In this document: positions 35,419 through 43,631 of the stretch, in pieces | Layout of the letters: each line of letters opens with the position of its first letter | How positions within the stretch are numbered: the stretch's first letter is position 1 | Assembly: GCF_000427965.1 (NCBI RefSeq) | Contig: NZ_ATZA01000010.1 | Coordinates: 1-64,000 of the forward strand | Direction: 5' to 3' | Source: Olivibacter sitiensis DSM 17696 | Lineage (GTDB): Bacteria; Bacteroidota; Bacteroidia; Sphingobacteriales; Sphingobacteriaceae | DNA length: 64,000 nt | Translations under genes and position numbers: made by a program | The notes under the pieces: generated by a model | Told to the model about the DNA's origin: nothing | The model's database searches: none | What the model saw: only the letters and a program-made list of their open reading frames with translations

Positions 35419-35658
35419 TTAGTTATTAACGTTTTTTTCCAGGTAAGCAACTGCTTGCCCTACAGTGCTGATAGTTTCAGCCTGGTCGTCAGGGATAGCT
35501 ACGTTGAATTCCTTTTCAAATTCCATGATCAACTCTACGGTATCCAAAGAATCTGCGCCTAAATCATTGGTGAAAGAAGCCTCCGGTGTAACTTCGTTTT
35601 CGTCAACACCTAATTTTTCAACGATAATTGCTTTTACTCTTGAAGCGATATCAGACAT
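35419..35658 (-). CDS. acpP: Acyl carrier protein
   Basis: 79 residues, acidic and helical. The phosphopantetheine attachment site is S37 in [16 protein letters not shown]. It carries growing acyl chains for FabF, FabD and others. It is first in the acpP-fabF-rnc unit. A -7-like box (TTTCTTTG on the minus strand, 35692-35699) lies about 35 bases upstream. Confidence 0.97.
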   Translation of the reverse strand: MSDIASRVKAIIVEKLGVDENEVTPEASFTNDLGADSLDTVELIMEFEKEFNVAIPDDQAETISTVGQAVAYLEKNVNN

Positions 35659-35707
35659 GATTTTTATGGTTTTATGTTTAATAAATCAGTGCAAAGAAAA
35701 ATAAAAT

Positions 35708-35851
35708 TCAGTAAATATCAAATCTTTTTGATTTAAGCCGCTTTTTTATTCGCTCATCATCAAATTGTTCCTCTAGTGTTTCTTGGCAAAGAAGTCCTTT
35801 TTGGATAACGCTGGTTTGTACTTTGACCTGATACCTGTTTCGGTCTCGGGT
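35708..35851 (-). other. Start-less coding-like frame upstream of acpP
   Basis: On the minus strand 47 codons stay open to a TGA at 35708-35710 and read like protein, for example RYQVKVQTSVIQKGLLCQET then LEEQFDDERIKKRLKSK. No ATG, GTG or TTG start is present and a TAA precedes it. It may be the end of a lost gene or chance. The other parts of the 275-base gap hold the promoters of acpP and the IPExxxVDY gene. Confidence 0.2.
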
Positions 35852-35933
35852 TTAAATAATTATTAATATTGCTTTATTTTTTTAAGCCAAATTTTTTGTG
35901 CTAATTTTGTTTTGCATATTAAGTTGTACCTAA

Positions 35934-36365
35934 GTGAGTAAAATTACATTAAAATTTGACCTCGACTTCGATTTTAGGTTGGTGGCGATTACTTGCCCGA
36001 TGCGGGATTACAGAGTCGTACATTTTATAAATGGATGCCTAGATCTGGGATTTGTACGCGTGGCGCTAGACGAAGAGCATCGGCTGGAATTGGGCTCCAA
36101 AGGCGCTACTTTGGTCTTCAGCAAATTTAAGTACTACGATCCAGAACTCGATATGGAATATTACCTCTTGGCAAATAAGGGATATGAAGGGGGGTACCTT
36201 GTGCCTGAGATGAAAGGGACAGATTATTTTTTCTTGGTCAAGAATGCTTTTGATGAAGAGCTGCTTAATAAGCAGATAGATTACATGAAGAAAATACCTC
36301 ATATTATAGCAGTAGCCAAAATAGACCCATATAAGTTGAAATCAAAAGAAAATTTACTATTTTAG
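35934..36365 (+). CDS. IPExxxVDY-family protein
   Basis: 143 residues of a small family known only from Bacteroidota. The name-giving motif appears as VPEMKGTDYF, with V and T replacing I and V. The start MSKITLKFDLDFDFRLVAIT is typical. The function is unknown. Translation must begin at GTG 35934, since a stop codon lies directly upstream in frame. A -7 box TAATTTTG is at 35902-35909. It is divergent from acpP and followed by pyk after 131 bases. Confidence 0.85.
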   Translation: MSKITLKFDLDFDFRLVAITCPMRDYRVVHFINGCLDLGFVRVALDEEHRLELGSKGATLVFSKFKYYDPELDMEYYLLANKGYEGGYLVPEMKGTDYFFLVKNAFDEELLNKQIDYMKKIPHIIAVAKIDPYKLKSKENLLF

Positions 36366-36496
36366 CGCAAAATAAGGCAAAGTGTAAAATGTACACTGAT
36401 TGGTTTATTTCCAGGTAATTGGACATGATGAACCTTCAAAAATAGTTATAATCAAAACCGAAAAAGATAGTTTAAACAATAAAAACAACAACTGAG

Positions 36497-37927
36497 ATGA
36501 ATAAAGTTCAAAAGAGAACTAAAATTGTAGCGACATTGGGACCGGCCTCAGCGCCTAAGGAGATACTTACTAGTCTTATTGAAAAGGGAGTGGATGTTTG
36601 CCGGCTTAATTTTTCTCATGGAAGCCAAGAAGATCATTTGAAAGTGATTCATACCATACGGGAAATAAATGAGGAGTATAGCCTTAATATAGGGATTTTG
36701 GCCGACTTGCAAGGCCCGAAAATCCGCATAGGAAAGATGAAAGAAGGTGGCGCATTGTTGCAAAACGGACATATCTTGGAAATTACTACGCACGAGCTTA
36801 TTGGTGATGAAAATAAGATCTACATTACTTATCAGACTTTCCCTAAGGATGTGACCAAGGGAGAGATCATCCTGCTGGATGACGGTAAGCTCCAATTGGA
36901 AGTATTAGACACAAACCGGTTAGATACGGTGACGTGCAGGGTGATTCATGGAGGTATACTGACGAGCAGGAAGGGAGTTAATCTGCCCAACACGAAGGTA
37001 TCTATCCCTAGCCTTACTGAAGAGGATCTTTCCAATCTGAATTTCGTGCTCGATTCAGATGTAGAATGGATAGGCATGTCGTTTGTACGTACAGCAGATG
37101 ATATATATGAATTGAAGAAAATCATTGCTGAAAGGGGCAAGGATGCCCGGGTTATAGCCAAAATAGAAAAGCCAGAAGCTATACAGAATATCGACTCGAT
37201 TATAGAAGCTACCGATGGTATCATGGTGGCTCGTGGCGATCTTGGGGTGGAGATTCCAATGGAACAAGTTCCCGTGTTGCAGAAGTTGATAGTAAAGAAA
37301 TGCCGTGACGCTGCCAAGCCAGTGATCATTGCGACCCAGATGCTAGAAAGCATGATCACCACACCCAGACCTACGCGTGCAGAGGTGAATGATGTGGCCA
37401 ATTCCGTATTGGATGGTGCCGATGCAGTGATGTTGAGCGGCGAGACCTCGGTGGGCGAGTTCCCTGAAATCGTAATAGAAACGATGACCAAAATCGTGAA
37501 AAATATCGAAGAGTCCTCCTATCCTTATTTCTCAGCAAGAAAGCCGGGAACAAACCCTGAGACATCGATTCCCGATTCGATATGTGCTTCTTCAGTATAC
37601 TTGGCGCAACAGGTCAACGCAAAAGCTATTGTAGCTATGACCTCCTCGGGATATACTGCTTTTGAAATAGCGAGCCACAGGCCCAATGCGGATATTCATA
37701 CTTTTACAAGCAATAAGGCCCTGCTAAACACATTGAGCTTGTTGTGGGGCGTGAAAGGCTTCTTCTACGACGGAGAAGAGAGCACGGATGCTTCCATTGC
37801 CGATATCAATGGGCAGCTCAAGGACAAGGGGCTGATTGCTTCGGGCGAGCTTGTCGTCAACACCGCTTCTATCCCTATTGCAGAAAAGGGTAGAACAAAC
37901 ATGATCAAGGTGTCAGTAATCAAATAG
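36497..37927 (+). CDS. pyk: Pyruvate kinase
   Basis: 476 residues. It makes pyruvate and ATP from phosphoenolpyruvate in the last step of glycolysis. TKIVATLGPAS at the start, the signature IAKIEKPEAI with the catalytic lysine, MVARGDLGVEIP, and ATQMLESMITTPRPTRAEV are all present. A C-terminal allosteric-type domain follows. Length is normal. It follows the IPExxxVDY gene on the same strand. Confidence 0.97.
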   Translation: MNKVQKRTKIVATLGPASAPKEILTSLIEKGVDVCRLNFSHGSQEDHLKVIHTIREINEEYSLNIGILADLQGPKIRIGKMKEGGALLQNGHILEITTHELIGDENKIYITYQTFPKDVTKGEIILLDDGKLQLEVLDTNRLDTVTCRVIHGGILTSRKGVNLPNTKVSIPSLTEEDLSNLNFVLDSDVEWIGMSFVRTADDIYELKKIIAERGKDARVIAKIEKPEAIQNIDSIIEATDGIMVARGDLGVEIPMEQVPVLQKLIVKKCRDAAKPVIIATQMLESMITTPRPTRAEVNDVANSVLDGADAVMLSGETSVGEFPEIVIETMTKIVKNIEESSYPYFSARKPGTNPETSIPDSICASSVYLAQQVNAKAIVAMTSSGYTAFEIASHRPNADIHTFTSNKALLNTLSLLWGVKGFFYDGEESTDASIADINGQLKDKGLIASGELVVNTASIPIAEKGRTNMIKVSVIK

Positions 37928-37941
37928 CGGCAACAACAACG

Positions 37942-37996
37942 GTGTAAGGTATAAGGTGTTATGATTTTTCATTACATCCCTATATCTTACACTTTT
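37942..37996 (+). terminator. Long hairpin between convergent pyk and GH15 genes
   Basis: GTGTAAGGTATA at 37942-37953 pairs with TATATCTTACAC at 37981-37992 (11 of 12), with a 27-base loop and TTTT after it on the plus strand. It lies 14 bases after the pyk stop. It could end transcription from both sides. Confidence 0.4.
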
Positions 37997-38024
37997 ATAT
38001 CCTTAATATAATCCTCTTGCACCT

Positions 38025-39815
38025 TTACTTCTCTAATAAAAACCTGGGCAATCCCAGCTTTACGCTAATGCGGTATACTGCATTGATGAGCCCTACATGG
38101 CTGTAGGCCTGAGGAAAGTTTCCCCATTGCGAGCCGTCGTCTTCATCTATATCTTCACTGAACAATAACAGGTCGTTTGCATAAGTAAGAAGATGTTCAA
38201 ACGTTTTTACGGCATCATCTAGCCTACCTACACATGCCAATGCTTCAACATACCAAAAGGCACATATAAGGAAGGTACTTTTCGGCTTTCCAAAATCATC
38301 CGCGTGCAGGTATCGGTAAAATAGACCCTTTTCGGTTTTTAATTCCTTTTCTAGCGCTTTCAAGTGGTTTTTTGCCTTTTCGGAATTTGGATCCAAGTAA
38401 TTCATGATAATAAGCTGTAGCGTGCTGGCATCGAGATGAGGACTTCCTACCGCGTGTGTATAAACTTTGCGTTCTGGATCATAGCAAGACTCAATATGTC
38501 CTACAGCCTTTTCAAGAATTACTCCTGCCCTGGTAACCAATTGTGGTGCGTCCAGGGTTTTCGCTATGCGCATGGCTGCCTTTGCTCCAGCCCATTGAAA
38601 CAAGTTGGTATAACAGTGATAGTTGGCAAAATTTCTAAACTCCCATATACCGGCATCTTTTTCGTCTATGGTAGCTTCCATTTTGGCTATGATCGCCTCT
38701 AGCCAATCTATGGAGCTGCTGCGCTCGCCTATGACGAAGCGGTGATCGGTATATAAAGGCAGTAAGGAGAGAAGAACCTGCCCATATACGTCGTTCTGTA
38801 TATGTTCGTAAGCTTGATTGCCTATACGTACGGGTTGATTGTCCAGATAGCCTGAAAGATAGCTCAGTTCCTCCTCTATAAGTTCCTTCCTACCAGTAAT
38901 GCTATATAATGGTTGAAAACGCCCTTTTTCGTTGGCCGAAATATTACCTATATAGTCGGCATAATGTTCCATCTCCTCAAACTGGCCTATATGCAACAAT
39001 GTAGAAAGGACATAAAAGCTGTCCCTGATCCAACAATAACGGTAGTCCCAGTTCCTTCCGCTACCGGGATGCTCGGGCAGACTAGTGGTGCTGGCAGCGA
39101 TAATGGCGCCTGTATCTTCGTATTGGTGTATTTTCAGCACTAGGGCAGAACGTATAACGGCATCTTGATAGTGGTTCGAGATGGAGGTGTGTTTGATCCA
39201 TCGGCGCCAGTAGCTGGTGGTTTTCATAAGGAAGTTCTCAACGGTACCTGCTAAAGGAGCTTCTAGCGGCTGTCCATATGTCAAAACCAAATAAATGGTG
39301 TCTCGCAATAATATGGATCCCGGTTCAAAGAAATGGCTGATAGGCATGTTTGTGGTCAGGCGCATCTCGTCCTCCCCTCCCAGAAACTGTACGTGATTGC
39401 TGCCGCGATGCCTACTTTGCGCCTTTTTTCCATATTCAGTTACCGGATAACAGCGTACTCTTATTTGGGATTCTCCGCGTATGCGCTCCACTTTGCGGAT
39501 GAGCATCAAAGGTTTGTAATAACGTTCATGCAAGCCAAAGCGAGGAGCGAAGTCGGTTACTCGGTATGCGCCATTGTCCGTGAAGATTTCTGTTTGCAGA
39601 ACATTGGTATTGCTAATGTATTTTTGTCTGGAGCGGAATTCGCCATCTGGCTTGATGGAAAATTCGCCACCCTTGTTTGGGTCCAGTTTGCTCCCGAAAA
39701 CAAAGGTGCTGTCAAAAGCCGGCCAGCAAAGCCAGGATACATTGGTGTCCGATTGTACATGAGCGATATAAGAACAGTTCCCAATGATGCCACTTTCATA
39801 AATGTGTTTCTCCAT
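38025..39815 (-). CDS. Glycoside hydrolase family 15 (glucoamylase/trehalase-like)
   Basis: 596 residues. An N-terminal beta-sandwich domain begins GIIGNCSYIAHVQSDTNVSW. The (alpha/alpha)6 catalytic barrel has GRNWDYRYCWIRDSFYVLST, the GH15 signature. DIDEDDGSQWGNFPQAYSHV near the C-terminus holds a conserved acidic stretch. No signal peptide is present, so it is cytosolic. Related enzymes split trehalose or alpha-glucans. A trehalose synthesis gene lies at the far end of the window. The mqnD gene lies 77 bases upstream on the same strand. Confidence 0.92.
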   Translation of the reverse strand: MEKHIYESGIIGNCSYIAHVQSDTNVSWLCWPAFDSTFVFGSKLDPNKGGEFSIKPDGEFRSRQKYISNTNVLQTEIFTDNGAYRVTDFAPRFGLHERYYKPLMLIRKVERIRGESQIRVRCYPVTEYGKKAQSRHRGSNHVQFLGGEDEMRLTTNMPISHFFEPGSILLRDTIYLVLTYGQPLEAPLAGTVENFLMKTTSYWRRWIKHTSISNHYQDAVIRSALVLKIHQYEDTGAIIAASTTSLPEHPGSGRNWDYRYCWIRDSFYVLSTLLHIGQFEEMEHYADYIGNISANEKGRFQPLYSITGRKELIEEELSYLSGYLDNQPVRIGNQAYEHIQNDVYGQVLLSLLPLYTDHRFVIGERSSSIDWLEAIIAKMEATIDEKDAGIWEFRNFANYHCYTNLFQWAGAKAAMRIAKTLDAPQLVTRAGVILEKAVGHIESCYDPERKVYTHAVGSPHLDASTLQLIIMNYLDPNSEKAKNHLKALEKELKTEKGLFYRYLHADDFGKPKSTFLICAFWYVEALACVGRLDDAVKTFEHLLTYANDLLLFSEDIDEDDGSQWGNFPQAYSHVGLINAVYRISVKLGLPRFLLEK

Positions 39816-39892
39816 GTATATGTGTTTTGTTGTTCCAACTGCTATTCTAACATAGATAGCTGTCGCTTTGTGTGATCGCTCTCGACGTTTTG

Positions 39893-40759
39893 CTAGTTTA
39901 GGAAGAGCTTCTTGTTTGTTTTTGGCGCTAGTCCTAAGGCGTGGGCCCTATCAAATAATGTATTGATAGCTCTCCTGCCAGTTTCTCCCAGGTCAACTGA
40001 AAAACGATTGACATATAATTCAATGTGCTTGTACATTACTTCTTCGCTCATTTCTTGCGCATGCGATCTAATAAAATCTAATCCAGACTGAGGGTTTGCA
40101 AAGGCATATTCGACACTTTTTCTGACCAAACGATTCACTTTTTGCTTTAACTCATCCGGTAGATCTCTTCTGATGGCGATGCCTCCAAGAGGAATGGGGC
40201 TGGAAGTTTCCTTCTCCCAAAAGTCGCCCAAATCGATGATCTTATGCAGTCCCTTTTCCTGATAAGTAAATCTGTTTTCGTGAATGATTAATCCTAAATC
40301 TATCTTTCCGCTCAACAATTCCCTTTCGATGTCCGAGAACAACATGATCCGTTTGTTTACGAGCTGGGGAAAGGCTATTCCGAGAAGAAAATTGGCAGTG
40401 GTGTATTTGCCAGGTATTCCCACGATCGTGTCCAGGTTGAATTCTGCATGTATGTCGGCCCATTTTTTATCGCTGCATATCAATAAAGGCCCTACGCCAA
40501 AACCTAGCGCACTTCCCGCATCGAGAAGCACATAGTTTTCCGCAGCATGGGCATATGCATAAAAGCTTAATTTGGTGATGTCGGCCTCTTTGCCAAAGGC
40601 CTTGTTGTTGAGCGATTCTACATCTTCATAACTTACCTCAAAATCCAAACCTTCGGTGTCTATTTTATGATGTATGAGTGCGTCAAATATGAATGTGTCG
40701 TTAGGACAAGGGGAGAAGCCTAACTTTAGTTTGTTATTATTATTAGTTAACGTGGACAT
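39893..40759 (-). CDS. mqnD: 1,4-dihydroxy-6-naphthoate synthase
   Basis: 288 residues with a periplasmic-binding-protein-like fold but no signal peptide. KLGFSPCPNDTFIFDALIH, DITKLSFYAYAH and the later VGIPGKYTTANFLL are typical of MqnD. It acts on cyclic dehypoxanthine futalosine in the alternative menaquinone pathway. It lies 46 bases after mqnB, so the two form an operon. Confidence 0.94.
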   Translation of the reverse strand: MSTLTNNNNKLKLGFSPCPNDTFIFDALIHHKIDTEGLDFEVSYEDVESLNNKAFGKEADITKLSFYAYAHAAENYVLLDAGSALGFGVGPLLICSDKKWADIHAEFNLDTIVGIPGKYTTANFLLGIAFPQLVNKRIMLFSDIERELLSGKIDLGLIIHENRFTYQEKGLHKIIDLGDFWEKETSSPIPLGGIAIRRDLPDELKQKVNRLVRKSVEYAFANPQSGLDFIRSHAQEMSEEVMYKHIELYVNRFSVDLGETGRRAINTLFDRAHALGLAPKTNKKLFLN

Positions 40760-40805
40760 GTTACAAAAGTAGTGATTATGTTTTTCTGTCTATTTCTTGG
40801 ATTGT

Positions 40806-41429
40806 TTATCGAGCTAGGCGGCGGTGGAGAAACTCGTGGAGCGATTGGATAGCTTTGCCTATATCCCATGCAGCTTTATTGCGCCGCTCGACATAATTGG
40901 AGATGGCGCGCAACTGGACGCAAGGCTGATTTGCTTGATGGCAGCTATAATAAAAGGCAGCACCTTCCATGGACTCTACTTTGGCATCCGTTCTCTGCCG
41001 CAGCAAGGCAATGCTATGTTCGCTTCCATGCACCTTATTTACGGTAATGCCCGATACTTCTGGCAGCTCATGGATGAACTGTAAGGCGGTGGAATTAGGA
41101 ATGGCCTTATACCTACTTTGGCCGAATCCAAGCATATCGATGCTTAGAAACTGGTCTCCATCTTCTGCTCCCAGTTCGATAAAGCAGTCCTCATTTACGT
41201 AGACAATGTCACCTATAGAAAGCGATCTGCAGAGCGCGCCAGCTATTCCCAGGTTAATGACTAGGTCGTATTGATGCTGGCTTAGATGCCGACCCAGTGC
41301 ATAGGCGGTGGCTACCATCCCCGCTCCAGTAACCAAGATGGAAATATGGTGCTGGCCGACTGCGTGTTCAGGAGGTACTGGAGTGCTTGGAGCCTCTTCA
41401 TTCGTGGCTACGACTAACAACAAGTTCAT
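40806..41429 (-). CDS. mqnB: Futalosine hydrolase
   Basis: 207 residues, nucleoside-phosphorylase-like fold. GIAGALCRSLSIGDIVYVNE and VESMEGAAFYY, with the catalytic-type ME pair, match MqnB. It releases hypoxanthine from futalosine. Together with mqnD it shows that the organism makes menaquinone by the futalosine route. It is divergent from the PTPS-like gene. Confidence 0.93.
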   Translation of the reverse strand: MNLLLVVATNEEAPSTPVPPEHAVGQHHISILVTGAGMVATAYALGRHLSQHQYDLVINLGIAGALCRSLSIGDIVYVNEDCFIELGAEDGDQFLSIDMLGFGQSRYKAIPNSTALQFIHELPEVSGITVNKVHGSEHSIALLRQRTDAKVESMEGAAFYYSCHQANQPCVQLRAISNYVERRNKAAWDIGKAIQSLHEFLHRRLAR

Positions 41430-41462
41430 GTGCGAATATAGCTATTTATCATATCTTATCCT

Positions 41463-41470
41463 TATCTTTG
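41463..41470 (+). promoter_or_regulatory. -7 box for the PTPS-like-folE unit
   Basis: TATCTTTG, the most common form of the phylum's -7 box, lies 18 bases before the ATG at 41489. No convincing -33 box is seen. Confidence 0.45.
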
Positions 41471-41488
41471 CGGGCTAATTGGTTAGGC

Positions 41489-41902
41489 ATGATTTATATT
41501 ACACGTAGGGAGCGCTTTAGTGCGGCACATAAGCTGTATCGTGCTGATTGGTCTTTACAGGAAAATGAGGAGACCTTTGGTAAATGCAGCAATCCAAATT
41601 GGCATGGGCACAATTATGATCTTTTCGTGACAGTAAAGGGAGACGTTGACCCCGATACTGGTTTCGTTATGGATCTGCGGGAGCTTAAGTCTATTATTTT
41701 GGAAGAAGTGATAGAGAAGGTTGATCATCGCAATATCAATCTGGATGTAGACTTTATGCAAGGAAAAATGGCATCTACCGAAGTACTTGCCATGGAGATA
41801 TTTCGGCAGCTGCGCCCCAGGATTGAGCAGCACAATGTATTGTTGCATTCGGTGAAGCTGCAGGAAACTGAAAACAACTATGTCGAGTATTTAGGTGACT
41901 AA
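41489..41902 (+). CDS. 6-pyruvoyl-tetrahydropterin synthase/QueD-family protein
   Basis: 137 residues. Zinc ligands are H14 (FSAAHKLY), H39 and H41 (NPNWHGHNYDL), with catalytic C33 in GKCSNPNW. The text GDVDPDTGFVMDLRELK and VDHRNINLDV is close to animal-type 6-pyruvoyl-tetrahydropterin synthase. QueD, for queuosine synthesis, belongs to the same family and cannot be excluded. folE begins three bases after its stop, so both act on the same pterin: FolE makes dihydroneopterin triphosphate, which is this enzyme's substrate. No other queuosine gene is nearby. Confidence 0.88.
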   Translation: MIYITRRERFSAAHKLYRADWSLQENEETFGKCSNPNWHGHNYDLFVTVKGDVDPDTGFVMDLRELKSIILEEVIEKVDHRNINLDVDFMQGKMASTEVLAMEIFRQLRPRIEQHNVLLHSVKLQETENNYVEYLGD

Positions 41903-41905
41903 GAA

Positions 41906-42553
41906 ATGAATAATCTAGACAAGGCGGTCAAAACGGCGATGCAAGAAGAGGATATGGACGGATATGTGAAGATAGATCGTTATAATCCGGAGAAAATTGC
42001 CAACATTGCATCACATTATGAGGATATTCTACGCAACTTGGGAGAAGACCCCAGTCGCGAGGGATTATTGAAAACACCAGAACGGGTAGCGAAAGCACTT
42101 CAATACCTTACCCATGGCTATGATTTGAATCCCTCCGAGATATTGAAAGGGGCGATGTTTAAGGAAGATTATAGCCAAATGGTTGTTGTGAAGGACATAG
42201 AAGTCTATTCGATGTGCGAGCATCACATGCTGCCTTTCTTTGGCAAGGCACATATAGCGTACATACCCAATGGCCATATTGTAGGGCTAAGCAAAATACC
42301 CAGGGTGGTAGAGGCCTTTGCTAGGCGCTTGCAGGTACAGGAAAGACTTACCAATGAAATACGCGATTGCATTCAAGAAACATTGCAGCCACTGGGAGTG
42401 GCCGTGGTCATCGAATGCCGCCATCTTTGCATGGCGATGCGTGGTGTGCAAAAACAAAACTCGGTTACTACCACTTCGGCATTTACTGGCGCTTTTTCTG
42501 GAGAGCGTACAAGAGCGGAGTTTTTGAGGCTCATCACGGCCAGCTTAGATTAA
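41906..42553 (+). CDS. folE: GTP cyclohydrolase I
   Basis: 215 residues. It converts GTP to 7,8-dihydroneopterin triphosphate, first step of folate and pterin synthesis. [20 protein letters not shown] and [17 protein letters not shown] hold the zinc-binding cysteines and histidine. The first 30 residues are a poorly conserved extension. It is coupled to the PTPS-like gene just upstream. Confidence 0.96.
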   Translation: MNNLDKAVKTAMQEEDMDGYVKIDRYNPEKIANIASHYEDILRNLGEDPSREGLLKTPERVAKALQYLTHGYDLNPSEILKGAMFKEDYSQMVVVKDIEVYSMCEHHMLPFFGKAHIAYIPNGHIVGLSKIPRVVEAFARRLQVQERLTNEIRDCIQETLQPLGVAVVIECRHLCMAMRGVQKQNSVTTTSAFTGAFSGERTRAEFLRLITASLD

Positions 42554-42631
42554 TGCGGATCTGCTCAAGACGGATGCTGCTTCGATCAGGCTTTCCATTT
42601 AATTTTGAATCTTTAATGTCGAATTAGAAAT

Positions 42632-43516
42632 ATGAAAAAAGCTTATATTTTCCCCGGGCAGGGGGCGCAGTTCGTGGGGATGGGGAAAGAATTGTACCAA
42701 CTTGGAGGTGCTACCAAGGACTTGTTCAAAAAAGCCGACGATATACTCGGTTTTGGGTTGACGGATGTTATGTTTGAAGGAACAGATGAAGCACTAAAGC
42801 AAACCAATGTGACGCAGCCAGCTATTTTCTTACATTCGGTGGCTATGGCTTACGCGTTGGGTGATGCTTTTTTGCCAGAGATGGTGGCAGGGCATTCGTT
42901 GGGTGAGTTCTCGGCCTTAGTTGCTGCAAAAGCATTGGGTTTTGAGGATGGCTTGCGACTGGTTGCCAAGCGCGCAAATGCGATGCAAAAGGCCTGCGAA
43001 GAGCAACCATCTACTATGGCCGCAATCTTAGGATTGGATGATGCCGTGGTGGAGCAGATATGTTCTCAAGTGGACGAGGTGGTGGTGCCTGCCAACTATA
43101 ACTGCCCAGGACAACTGGTGATATCTGGTTCATTGGCCGGAATAGACAAGGCATGTGCGCTTTTGACCGAGGCAGGCGCAAAAAGGGCATTGAAGTTGAA
43201 TGTGGGAGGAGCGTTTCACTCTCCGTTGATGGAGTCTGCAAGAGCCGAACTCCAGGAAGCGATACAGGCTGTGGATATTGTAGCACCTATTTGTCCTATC
43301 TATCAAAATGTTGACGCCTTGCCTCATACCGATCCGGAAAAAATCAAGGAAAATTTGATTGCTCAGCTTACAGGAGCCGTAAAATGGACACAGATTGTAG
43401 AGCATATGTTGGCAGATGGCGCTACTTCCTTCGTAGAAGTGGGGCCTGGCAAAGTGTTGCAGGGACTTGTGAAAAAAGTGGACAGACAGGCGGAGACGAG
43501 TTCTGCTGCTGTATAA
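42632..43516 (+). CDS. fabD: Malonyl-CoA-acyl carrier protein transacylase
   Basis: 294 residues. The catalytic serine S89 is in VAGHSLGEFSAL, the histidine in VGGAFHSPLM. The start AYIFPGQGAQFVGMG is diagnostic. It loads malonyl groups onto the acyl carrier protein. A -7 box TAATTTTG at 42600-42607 gives it a promoter separate from folE, and a strong terminator follows. Confidence 0.96.
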   Translation: MKKAYIFPGQGAQFVGMGKELYQLGGATKDLFKKADDILGFGLTDVMFEGTDEALKQTNVTQPAIFLHSVAMAYALGDAFLPEMVAGHSLGEFSALVAAKALGFEDGLRLVAKRANAMQKACEEQPSTMAAILGLDDAVVEQICSQVDEVVVPANYNCPGQLVISGSLAGIDKACALLTEAGAKRALKLNVGGAFHSPLMESARAELQEAIQAVDIVAPICPIYQNVDALPHTDPEKIKENLIAQLTGAVKWTQIVEHMLADGATSFVEVGPGKVLQGLVKKVDRQAETSSAAV

Positions 43517-43570
43517 AGGATAGTGCAGGAGTAAGCTAATTGCCATTTTGTTATTTATAATTATAAAGGG

Positions 43571-43600
43571 CCTCTTGATGCTACATCAAGAGGTTTTTTT
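43571..43600 (+). terminator. Rho-independent terminator after fabD
   Basis: CCTCTTGATG pairs with CATCAAGAGG around a three-base loop, and seven T follow (43594-43600). It is the strongest terminator in the window. It ends 31 bases before the next gene's GTG start. Confidence 0.92.
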
Positions 43601-43631
43601 GTTACATTTACATGTATATTACGGATAAATA

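Noticed and set aside
36946-37491. 181-codon minus-strand frame inside pyruvate kinase
   Set aside because: Antisense shadow of a highly conserved gene; composition is serine/isoleucine rich without domains.
39333-39875. 180-codon plus-strand frame opposite the GH15 gene
   Set aside because: Shadow of the GH15 gene; no signal peptide, motif or sensible start context.
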